Assembly (NCBI RefSeq): GCF_021513195.1
Contig: NZ_CP090974.1
Location: forward strand, 1,810,001-1,874,000
Source: Shewanella sp. OMA3-2
Lineage (GTDB): Bacteria > Pseudomonadota > Gammaproteobacteria > Enterobacterales > Shewanellaceae
Length of the DNA stretch: 64,000 nucleotides
Direction of reading: 5' to 3'
Positions 56,536-64,000 of the stretch are shown here, one piece after another (the stretch's first letter is position 1; each line of letters begins with the position of its first letter). The position numbers and the translations under genes are program-made. The notes under the pieces were generated by a model that was not told the DNA's origin, ran no database searches, and saw nothing but the letters and a program-made list of their open reading frames with translations.

Positions 56536-57993
56536 ATGAATTTATTGGATCGATCGCTCAATAAAATAACTCAGTCAGCCCAATCTTTACTTCATCGCAG
56601 TACCGACCGACATGTTCGCTTAGCGGTAACGGGTTTATCTGGTGCTGGTAAAACAGCATTTATTACTGGACTGGTGAATCAGCTGCTACATGCTGGTTTG
56701 AACTTCGATAAAAATCCTTTACCTTTATGGCAAGTTGCGCGTGACGGGCGTTTGTTGGCGGTAAAGCGGTCATTACAACCTGATCTTGATATCGCCAGTT
56801 TTGATTATCAAAGTGCAATGCAAGCTTTGGGTGAACAGCCTCCGCTTTGGCCGCCATCGACGCGAAATATTACTGAACTGCGTCTAGCGATTAAGTATCG
56901 TCCAGAGCAAGGTGTGTTAGCTAAGCTCACTGACTCAGCAACTTTGATTGTTGATATTGTAGATTATCCTGGTGAGTGGCTACTCGACTTACCTATGTTA
57001 AAACAAGATTTTACTGCTTGGTGCTTGAGCCAGCAGCAGAGCGTGAGTCGATTACAAAGCTCCCCTCTGTATGATGAATATGTAAAACAGACCCTAGCGC
57101 TGGACTTATCTGCCCCAGCAGATGAGCAAGCTTTAAAGCAAATAGCCGATAGCTATCAGCAACTTTTACAAGATATGGTACACAATCAGGGCTTTTATTT
57201 TGCCCAGCCAGGCAGAATGTTATTGCCAGGCGAGTACGAAAATACGCCTCTGTTAACATTCTTTCCCTTATTGTCATTATCGCCCGTTCAGCATGCTGAG
57301 CTGAGTCAGTCTGATGCCGCCAGCACTTATCAGGTGTTAAAAAAGCGCTACCAGCAATATGTCATTCAGGTAGTTAAACCGTTTTATAAAGATCATTTTG
57401 CTAAGTTTGACCGTCAAGTTGTGTTGGTGGATTGCTTAAATGGCCTCAACCATGGCCAAAGCCAATTTAATGATATGGGGTTAGCATTAAATAGTATTAT
57501 GGAAAGTTTTCAGTTTGGGCAGTCAAGTTTATTAAAACGCTTGTTTTCGCCAAAAATTGATAAGGTGCTTTTTGCTGCTAGTCAGGTGGATCGTGTTACC
57601 CGAAGTCAACAAAGTCACATTTTGAGCTTGTTAACTGACATGTTAAAACAAAGCCAGCATTTCGCTCGCTTCGAAGGTTGCGAAGTCGAAACCATGGCGG
57701 TTAGTGCAATAAAAGCGACTCAACATGGCATGATTAATACCGCAGATGGCCAACAAGAAGTCATAAAAGGACGGGATAAAACGGGAAAATTAATCACCCT
57801 TTACCCTGGTGATGTTCCGAGTCATTTACCCGATGCTGAATTTTGGCATCAACAAGGGTTTGGTTTTCCAACCTTCGCACCACCTTACCAAGATTTTGTA
57901 TCTGAAAATGGTGTCAATCCGCAGAATCGCCTTTATCCCCATATTCGTTTGGATCATCTATTAGAGTTTTTACTGGGCGATAAACTTGCCTAA
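56536..57993 (+). CDS. ycjX: YcjX-family P-loop protein
   Basis: A 485-residue DUF463 NTPase. The P-loop is VTGLSGAGKTAFITGLV, and VDIVDYPGEWLLDLPML carries a G3-like DxPGE motif. It is often co-encoded with psp genes and co-regulated with them in E. coli; its biochemical role is not settled. It follows pspC by 46 bases. Confidence 0.92.
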   Translation: MNLLDRSLNKITQSAQSLLHRSTDRHVRLAVTGLSGAGKTAFITGLVNQLLHAGLNFDKNPLPLWQVARDGRLLAVKRSLQPDLDIASFDYQSAMQALGEQPPLWPPSTRNITELRLAIKYRPEQGVLAKLTDSATLIVDIVDYPGEWLLDLPMLKQDFTAWCLSQQQSVSRLQSSPLYDEYVKQTLALDLSAPADEQALKQIADSYQQLLQDMVHNQGFYFAQPGRMLLPGEYENTPLLTFFPLLSLSPVQHAELSQSDAASTYQVLKKRYQQYVIQVVKPFYKDHFAKFDRQVVLVDCLNGLNHGQSQFNDMGLALNSIMESFQFGQSSLLKRLFSPKIDKVLFAASQVDRVTRSQQSHILSLLTDMLKQSQHFARFEGCEVETMAVSAIKATQHGMINTADGQQEVIKGRDKTGKLITLYPGDVPSHLPDAEFWHQQGFGFPTFAPPYQDFVSENGVNPQNRLYPHIRLDHLLEFLLGDKLA

Positions 57994-58011
57994 TGAGTGA
58001 GTATTGAATCT

Positions 58012-59193
58012 ATGGAACAAAGTAATAAAGTAAAACAAGCTAAAATATTTTCTGAAGATGAAGTTGAAGCGAGCATTGAAAAGCAGCACTCAGCTTCTAG
58101 TCGTGCTGGAAATAATCATGCAGACAATAGCAGCACAGACAAACCGTCAAAACCGATTAAGCCGGCACAGTCTTTTGATGAGGCCGATTTTATTGATGAA
58201 CTGTCATCTATGTCGAAAATTAACGCTGATAGCGATGAATTCAACCAAATGCTGCCAGAGAGCGTACTGGATGAAGTGACAAAAGAAGCGAGAAAACCGC
58301 ATCGTTGGTCGTTACTGGCAAAGCTATCTTTACTCGCTATTTCACTGTTGGTCATAGTACAAACTGTAACGGGTTTGATTAATGCATTTGAGCAAAGTCC
58401 TTATCTATTTAGCTTTTACTCTATGGTACTCGCAGTGGTGATTAGCTGGGTTGCTATGATAAGCATCAAAGAGTGGCGTAAGTTAGCGGCCTTAAAGCAG
58501 GTCAGTGTCGATCAAGACACTGGCTCAAGACTCGCTGAGAGTATGCAAATAGGGGAGGCTGAGGCTTACATTCAAACATTACTGCAACGGTATCCTGATA
58601 ATAACGCCAAGCGTGCGTATTTATCTCAAGTTAGTGTGGAACATAATGATGCCGAAAAAGTGTTATTGTTTGATGATTTAGTACTGAGCGAACGTGATGA
58701 GCTTGCAAAACAATATGTTGCTAGATTTGCTGCTGAGTCGGCTTTATTGTTAGCAGCTAGTCCTTTAGCTGCATTAGATATGGCGTTGATATTGTGGCGA
58801 AATCAAGCAATGATTTCAAAAATTGCTAAGGTTTATGGTATTGAGCTTGGCTATTGGAGCCGGATTAAACTTATTCGATCGATTATTGTTAATATTATTT
58901 ATGCGGGTACTGCCGAAGTGGCGACTGACTTAGGCACTCAACTATTGTCTGTTGAGTTAACTGGTAAACTTTCAGCGCGAGTTGCGCAGGGCTTGGGCGG
59001 AGGTTTATTAACCGCAAGGTTGGGTTATCAAGCTATGAGTCTATGTCGACCGATCCAGTTTAATTCAAAGAATAAACCTAAGTTAACTAAAATACACCAA
59101 CACTTATTGGCCGAGATAAAAGGACTAACGATTAATGCATTGAGTCAGTCAAAAGCATTAAAAGAAGAGGGGGTTAAGCAAAAAGCTCAATAA
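58012..59193 (+). CDS. ycjF: YcjF-family (UPF0283) membrane protein
   Basis: A 393-residue protein. An acidic/charged N-terminal region (~1-100) leads to two membrane helices (~103-150: LLAKLSLLAISLLVIVQT and LFSFYSMVLAVVISWVAMI) and a C-terminal TIGR01620 domain. The partner of ycjX in E. coli. The ATG at 58012 was preferred to GTG 57997; neither has a strong ribosome site. Confidence 0.9.
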   Translation: MEQSNKVKQAKIFSEDEVEASIEKQHSASSRAGNNHADNSSTDKPSKPIKPAQSFDEADFIDELSSMSKINADSDEFNQMLPESVLDEVTKEARKPHRWSLLAKLSLLAISLLVIVQTVTGLINAFEQSPYLFSFYSMVLAVVISWVAMISIKEWRKLAALKQVSVDQDTGSRLAESMQIGEAEAYIQTLLQRYPDNNAKRAYLSQVSVEHNDAEKVLLFDDLVLSERDELAKQYVARFAAESALLLAASPLAALDMALILWRNQAMISKIAKVYGIELGYWSRIKLIRSIIVNIIYAGTAEVATDLGTQLLSVELTGKLSARVAQGLGGGLLTARLGYQAMSLCRPIQFNSKNKPKLTKIHQHLLAEIKGLTINALSQSKALKEEGVKQKAQ

Positions 59194-59334
59194 ATCAACA
59201 TGGTGGGTTTGTGTGTTTTTTGATCTTAGTCTAGCCTTAAAGTCTGCTTTAATGATTAAGCAGATTCTTGAGCTACCGCCAGGGAATAGGGAAGTCGGCA
59301 CTTAGGCTCTGATTATGGATAACAGGAGAACACT

Positions 59335-59667
59335 ATGAAAATATCACCTTTTTGGCTTGCCACTATAATGGCGATAGGACTTGTTGCCGTTGCTAATAAC
59401 GCAGCTTATGCAGCCCAAGAAAAACCTACAACGCCAACAGTAAAAGCTGCCGCTGAATCTAGCGCCAGTATGACGGCTAAAGTAAACCTCAATAAAGCCG
59501 ATGCGGCCCAGTTGCAAACCCTAAATGGGATAGGTGAAGCAAAGGCAAAAGCAATCATCGAGTATCGTAATAAAAATGGCAAATTTACGGATATAAAGCA
59601 GTTAACTCAGGTTAGCGGTATTGGTGAGAAGTTATTAACTCAAAACGCTGACAGGTTGGCTATTTAA
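59335..59667 (+). CDS. ComEA-like helix-hairpin-helix protein
   Basis: A 110-residue exported protein with a signal peptide (1-27, ending AAYAA) and a C-terminal pair of helix-hairpin-helix motifs (VNLNKADAAQLQTLNGIGEA and the following ISGIGEKLL-like repeat). It resembles ComEA DNA-binding domains and E. coli YbaV. A role in DNA uptake is inference. AACAGGAGA precedes the ATG. Confidence 0.88.
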   Translation: MKISPFWLATIMAIGLVAVANNAAYAAQEKPTTPTVKAAAESSASMTAKVNLNKADAAQLQTLNGIGEAKAKAIIEYRNKNGKFTDIKQLTQVSGIGEKLLTQNADRLAI

Positions 59668-59695
59668 TCCTAGCTATAAATTAAATCCTAGCAAT

Positions 59696-59725
59696 AAAAA
59701 AGGAAGCATTAAGCTTCCTTTTTTG
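59696..59725 (+). terminator. Terminator after the ComEA-like gene
   Basis: Stem AAGGAAGC / GCTTCCTT with a five-base loop and T-run. Confidence 0.85.
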
Positions 59726-59809
59726 TTTAACCCTAACTGTTACCGCTTTTTACCTCTAATCTAAACTGAGGTGATTTAGGTATATGCAGCCTAATAGAGG
59801 TTGTCTAGT

Positions 59810-60547
59810 TTATTGTGCGTTTAACGCTTCACCATTGGTGTTGAGTGAATCATCACCCATTAAAAACACATAGGTTGGCATAATATCTTCAGGTGTTTTT
59901 AATGCTTGTGGATTTTCTGCTGGGTAAGCTTTTGCACGCATTTCAGTACGGGTCGCACCAGGGTTAATGCTATTTACTCGTACAGAGGTGTTGTCACATT
60001 CATCAGCAAGCACTTGCATCATGCCTTCGGTGGCAAACTTTGAAAATGCGTAAGGCCCCCAATAGGCTCGACCTTTTCGGCCTACGGCACTTGAAGTAAA
60101 AATAATAGAGGCATTTTTAGCCTTTCGCATGACAGGTAATAATGCTTTGGTCATAATTGCTGCAGCGGTGACATTGACTTTCATTATTTTTTCTAAAGAT
60201 GTTAAGTCGATATGTTCAAACGGTCCAAGTGCACCTAGATGTGAAGCGTTATGTAACAGGCCATCTAATCGCCCAAATTGCTCAGCAATAGTGTCAGCCA
60301 TATCGAGATAATGTTGCTCAGTTGCGCCGCTTAAATCTAAAGGGATTATTGCAGGATTTGGTGAACCTTGAGCGACAATTTCATCGTATACTTTTTCAAG
60401 TTTTTTAACGGTTTTACCCAGTAGTATTACCGTTGCACCATGTGCTGCGTAGGTTAATGCTGCCACGCGGCCAATACCATCACCAGCACCTGTTACTAAT
60501 ATTGTTTTGTTATTAAGTAAATCTTTTTTAGCTTGATATTCCAACAT
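59810..60547 (-). CDS. yciK: YciK-family short-chain dehydrogenase
   Basis: A 245-residue SDR. NAD(P) binding is by ILVTGAGDGIGRVAALTYA; the catalytic residues are Ser in IFTSSAVGRKG and Tyr-Lys in YWGPYAFSKFA. The start LEYQAKKDLLNNKTILVTG closely follows E. coli YciK (252). The physiological substrate is unknown. Confidence 0.92.
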   Translation of the reverse strand: MLEYQAKKDLLNNKTILVTGAGDGIGRVAALTYAAHGATVILLGKTVKKLEKVYDEIVAQGSPNPAIIPLDLSGATEQHYLDMADTIAEQFGRLDGLLHNASHLGALGPFEHIDLTSLEKIMKVNVTAAAIMTKALLPVMRKAKNASIIFTSSAVGRKGRAYWGPYAFSKFATEGMMQVLADECDNTSVRVNSINPGATRTEMRAKAYPAENPQALKTPEDIMPTYVFLMGDDSLNTNGEALNAQ

Positions 60548-60806
60548 GATTCATTAATTCCTTGGGACGGAACAGCCCGTCAAATCTACAATCGAACAAA
60601 AGGTAAACGACCGTTTTAAACAAATGACTGATATTTGTATGTCAAACAGTCAACTGCGTGTAATAAACTTGTAGCTAACTCTATATATTTACGTTAACTT
60701 GAGACTAGCTAAGGACTAAAATAAGTCCTTATGGTCACAGGATTGGACTATTGTGACCAATTTTTGGGGAAAACAAAATTATTACAACAAGATTTGGGGA
60801 AAAAAG

Positions 60807-63302
60807 ATGAAAAGACTCATTTTGGGTGTTGCTATCGCATCTGCTCTAGGACTAACGGGTTGTTCAGAAGAAAGCTTCAATGAAGCAAGAGAAACAGCAA
60901 CGCCATTAGTGCCAGTTTCGCATATGCAATTTGATCCAGCCAACGGTAAAGTGCCATTACCAAACGATTTACTCTTCAGTGGTACAAAAGATGGCACATT
61001 AAATATTCCTGGTGAGGATGGTATTGATTACGTCAATCCACAACTTGCACTCGGTGCGCTTGATGGTTGGTCAACCTCATCTCCTATTACTATTACTGTT
61101 GACCTTGCCACAGACTTAGATGGTAATAAATTAACATTGGATGCCGCATCGGTATTTCAACCAGGTGCCGTAAGAGTATTTGAAGCAACTGTTGGCGGGG
61201 CATTATCAAGTGACCCAGAATGTAAGTCGGCCGCTTCAGTTTCAGCTTGTAAAGTGGGGGAAGAATTATCATTTGGCGTAGATTTTGTGTCTAAAGCTTC
61301 TGGTAACAAAGTCGCTATAGTGCCACTTAAGCCGCTTAAACCTGGCCAATCATATATTTATGCAACCACTAACCTGATTCAAGATTCACTAGGTCGTGGC
61401 ATTGCCCCTTCAACGACCTATGGCTTGTTGAAATTAGATATTGACGTTAATCCTCTAGCAACGCCTGCACAATTACAATTACAGGGATTAGTCAATAGCT
61501 ATGAAAAAGGCATGGCAGCTGAGCACGGTGTCGACGCAGAAACCATTAGTTTCTCTGGATTATTTACCACTCAATCTGTAAAGGATGTATACGAAACGAC
61601 CAAGTTACTTATGGCATCTCGTGCACCTTATAAGCCTGCGTTTGTTCAAACGCCAACTCCTATGCCTAACGGTGCGGGAGGCATAGTCACTGTTGCACAA
61701 GCCGCTGGATTGACACCAGCTGATGGTGCTGCTTATGTGGTTTCTAGTTTAGCGGATGTGTATACCGCAACAATTAAGTTACCTATATATGGTAGCTGCT
61801 CGTCAAGTGCATGTTTAAGCCCAGAAGGCGCGCCGTTAATTAATGGCCGTTGGTTTGCTCAAGGCGACAGTCCAGTATCGGTCTTATTGGCAATTCAAGC
61901 TGGCACTATGAGTCAAGCAAATTTTGCCCAACAAGCTATTAGTTTTAATATTGACCCAAGTGCGGCACTTGCTAATCCTGCTTTGTTAGCAGGTTACCCT
62001 TGGATGTTAGATGATGGTACACCTGCAGATGCGACTAAACATTTAACCAAGTTTAACCCTATTCCAAAAATCATGAGTTATGAAACTGTGCCGGTATTGA
62101 TTGCGATGCCAAATGCGCAAAAAGTGGCTGCATTTCAAGCATCTCAAGGTTTAACTTTTATACCGCCAACCAATGGCTGGCCAACTAACATTGCATTGCA
62201 TGGTTTAGGGGGCGGTAAAGAGATGGCATTAGCCTACGCAGGATCATACGCTGCAATGGGTATAGCCACTTTTGCAATTGATATGCCGCTGCATGGTGCG
62301 CGTTCATTTGATGCTAACAAAGATGGTATCTATGAGGTTTCTGCAACGGATCCTTCATACGGTGCAGTGATAGGCAAACCAGAAGCATTCAAAAATGGCA
62401 ATCCATTAGTATTTGTTAATATTGCAAGCACATTATCTGTGCGTGATAATTTCCGTCAAGCGACTATGGATCATTTAGCTGTGCGTTTATTGCTTACAGG
62501 CATGTACGCTCAAATAGCCCAAGCTGGTGGTCAGCAAGTATTTGATATGAATAAAATCAGTGCCCAAGGTTTAAGCCTTGGTGGTATTGTGGGAACCACT
62601 TTCTCAACCTATGCAAGCACTGGTTTAGTTGATCCTACATCGGGTACCCAATTACCAAATGCCTATGGGATCACTGCATCATCACTTGTTGCTCCTACAG
62701 GTGGTTTAGCGGGTGCTTTCGCTGGTTCTGCGACATTTGGCCCAGTGTTATTCAGTACTATCACTCAATCACCTACCTTTATAGCGCAAGTTAAAGCTGC
62801 CAATACTGCTAAGTATGAAGAGGGGACTCCTGAATATGCTGCATTAGTTAAAGCGGTTTATGCTGAGTTTTTACCTACGTTTGCCTTTGCTGTGCAAACG
62901 GCAGTAGACAGTGCTGACCCAATTAACCATGGTGCTAAATTAGCTGCAACGGGTTTACCAGTGCATTTAATTGAAGTCGTTGGCGATGGTGCTGGCAATT
63001 TACCGGATCAAACTTTACCTAATACAGTGACAGGTTTCCCACTTTCAGGTACGGAGCCATTAATTACTTCTCTTGGCTTAGGTTGTGCTGATTCAACAGC
63101 TGCTGGTTCTGCTGCAGTTCGCTTCTCTAAGGGACATCACAGTTCAATTGTCAGCCCGCGTGAAACTGCGGCAACTGATGGTATGGCGGCGCAAGCTACT
63201 GTTGAAATGCAATCTCAAGTGGCCATGTTTGCTCGTACTGCAGCGTTAGGTTCGGCAACAGTGTTAGTCTCAGACTCTAGTGTGATTAAGTCTTGTAATT
63301 AA
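60807..63302 (+). CDS. VolA/Pla-1-like surface lipoprotein lipase
   Basis: An 831-residue protein with a lipoprotein signal (lipobox LGLTGC) and the VolA-type N-terminus (MQFDPANGKVPLPNDLLF). The nucleophile elbow is in AQGLSLGGIVGT, and NIALHGLGGGKE is the oxyanion-loop region; a late histidine is in FSKGHHSS. The family includes surface-exposed lysophospholipase VolA of Vibrio cholerae. ATG 60807 after GGGGAAAAAAG is used; an upstream in-frame GTG at 60753 would displace the signal peptide. Confidence 0.88.
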   Translation: MKRLILGVAIASALGLTGCSEESFNEARETATPLVPVSHMQFDPANGKVPLPNDLLFSGTKDGTLNIPGEDGIDYVNPQLALGALDGWSTSSPITITVDLATDLDGNKLTLDAASVFQPGAVRVFEATVGGALSSDPECKSAASVSACKVGEELSFGVDFVSKASGNKVAIVPLKPLKPGQSYIYATTNLIQDSLGRGIAPSTTYGLLKLDIDVNPLATPAQLQLQGLVNSYEKGMAAEHGVDAETISFSGLFTTQSVKDVYETTKLLMASRAPYKPAFVQTPTPMPNGAGGIVTVAQAAGLTPADGAAYVVSSLADVYTATIKLPIYGSCSSSACLSPEGAPLINGRWFAQGDSPVSVLLAIQAGTMSQANFAQQAISFNIDPSAALANPALLAGYPWMLDDGTPADATKHLTKFNPIPKIMSYETVPVLIAMPNAQKVAAFQASQGLTFIPPTNGWPTNIALHGLGGGKEMALAYAGSYAAMGIATFAIDMPLHGARSFDANKDGIYEVSATDPSYGAVIGKPEAFKNGNPLVFVNIASTLSVRDNFRQATMDHLAVRLLLTGMYAQIAQAGGQQVFDMNKISAQGLSLGGIVGTTFSTYASTGLVDPTSGTQLPNAYGITASSLVAPTGGLAGAFAGSATFGPVLFSTITQSPTFIAQVKAANTAKYEEGTPEYAALVKAVYAEFLPTFAFAVQTAVDSADPINHGAKLAATGLPVHLIEVVGDGAGNLPDQTLPNTVTGFPLSGTEPLITSLGLGCADSTAAGSAAVRFSKGHHSSIVSPRETAATDGMAAQATVEMQSQVAMFARTAALGSATVLVSDSSVIKSCN

Positions 63303-63330
63303 TCATCACAATTTAGTCTCTAGATTGTTT

Positions 63331-63358
63331 AAAAACCCAGCACAAGCTGGGTTTTTTA
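63331..63358 (+). terminator. Terminator after the VolA-like gene
   Basis: Stem AAAAACCCAGC / GCTGGGTTTTT with an ACAA loop. Confidence 0.9.
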
Positions 63359-63417
63359 TTGTTTGTTTCTCAGTAGATGTTGGTAAACTAGGATAATATT
63401 TTTTTTCGGAGTAAATT

Positions 63418-64000
63418 TTGAATTTTTTAATTGAGTACGGCATGTTTTTGGCTAAAGCGGTCACCATAGTGGTTGCCATTGTGACGGTAGTCGTTGTTGT
63501 TATTGCCAGTGGGATGAAAAACAAAACTGACAAAGGCGAGTTAATACTGACAGATTTAAGTGATGAGCTATTACAATTAAAGCATGATTTGAAACATGAG
63601 TTATTGTCTAAGAAACAACTTAAAGCTTACGAGAAACAAGTTAAAGCAGAAGACAAAGCTACTGACAAAAATGAACAACCCAATAAGAAAGTGTATGTTT
63701 TAGACTTTAAAGGCAGTATTGATGCCGGCGAGGTTGCGTCGCTGCGTGAGGAAATTACCGCTATTTTGATTATTGCTGACGAGGGTGATCAAGTATTAGT
63801 CAATGTAGAAAGTGGCGGTGGTATGGTTCATGGTTATGGCTTAGCATCAAGTCAATTAGACCGTTTACGCCAAGCAAATATTCCCTTCACTGTGTGTATT
63901 GATAAAGTGGCTGCCAGTGGCGGTTATATGATGGCTTGTGTGGCCAATAAAATTGTTGCTGCCCCGTTTGCTATTGTGGGCTCAATTGGTGTTGTGGCGC
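63418..64000 (+). CDS. sohB: SohB protease, cut by the window edge
   Basis: The first 194 residues of an S49-family inner-membrane protease. A membrane helix lies at ~12-32, then a charged linker, then VYVLDFKGSIDAGEVASLRE, VESGGGMVHGYGLASSQL and the catalytic-serine segment DKVAASGGYMMACVANKI, ending in VGSIGVVA. The start is TTG 63418, six bases after CGGAG; no other start fits the conserved N-terminus. E. coli SohB is 349 residues, so about 155 are beyond the edge. Confidence 0.92.
   Translation, partial: MNFLIEYGMFLAKAVTIVVAIVTVVVVVIASGMKNKTDKGELILTDLSDELLQLKHDLKHELLSKKQLKAYEKQVKAEDKATDKNEQPNKKVYVLDFKGSIDAGEVASLREEITAILIIADEGDQVLVNVESGGGMVHGYGLASSQLDRLRQANIPFTVCIDKVAASGGYMMACVANKIVAAPFAIVGSIGVVA

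Overview
The window is an AT-leaning, densely coded chromosomal segment from a gammaproteobacterium, most likely Shewanella or a close relative in the Alteromonadales. The basis is gene order and family make-up: a DUF3450/TtpC/ExbB/ExbD/TonB/TPR cluster, asd-fimV-truA-folC-dedD-cvpA-purF, tig-clpP-clpX-lon-hupB-ppiD, fabV, sapABCDF, pspF/pspABC-ycjXF and a VolA-type surface lipoprotein lipase. Species assignment is inference. No rRNA, prophage, CRISPR array or secretion island is visible.

Layout. 0.3-5.2 kb: a TonB2-type energy-transduction operon ending in a two-way terminator. 5.3-11.4 kb: a degenerate GGDEF protein, a DUF885 lipoprotein, a parvulin, a GNAT acetyltransferase and feoAB with a candidate Fur box. 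11.5-25 kb: glnS, pdxB, asd, a large repeat-rich fimV, truA, folC, dedD, cvpA, purF; accD is not at its usual place between truA and folC. 25.1-27 kb: the only accessory-looking stretch, with a truncated IS982-type transposase, a small putative lipoprotein and two imperfect ~190-240 bp repeats carrying long inverted repeats. 27-36.3 kb: mnmC with a degenerate methyltransferase half, fabB, a Yip1 protein, miaE, lpxH-ppiB, cysS, folD. 36.5-36.9 kb: tRNA-Pro, tRNA-Arg and tRNA-His under one strong promoter. 37.2-45.7 kb: the protein-quality-control run tig, clpP, clpX (frameshifted), lon, hupB, ppiD. 45.9-53.7 kb: an AraC-type regulator, fabV, and the sapABCDF operon (sapB frameshifted; SapD Walker A lysine replaced). 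53.9-59.2 kb: phage-shock genes pspF, pspABC and ycjXF. 59.3-64 kb: a ComEA-like protein, yciK, a VolA-like lipase, and the start of sohB, cut by the window edge.

How they fit together. Most genes are core housekeeping: translation (glnS, cysS, truA, mnmC, miaE, tRNAs), proteostasis (tig, clpP, clpX, lon, ppiB, ppiC, ppiD), fatty acid and lipid work (fabB, fabV, lpxH, VolA), cofactor and nucleotide synthesis (pdxB, folC, folD, purF) and envelope stress or transport (TonB2, sap, psp, feo). The most notable signals are departures from family norms: two single-site frameshifts (clpX, sapB), substitutions in invariant motifs (SapD Walker A, PspF GAFTGA), a decayed methyltransferase domain in MnmC, and several unexplained inverted repeats in intergenic DNA. 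I did not find a convincing new multi-gene system.
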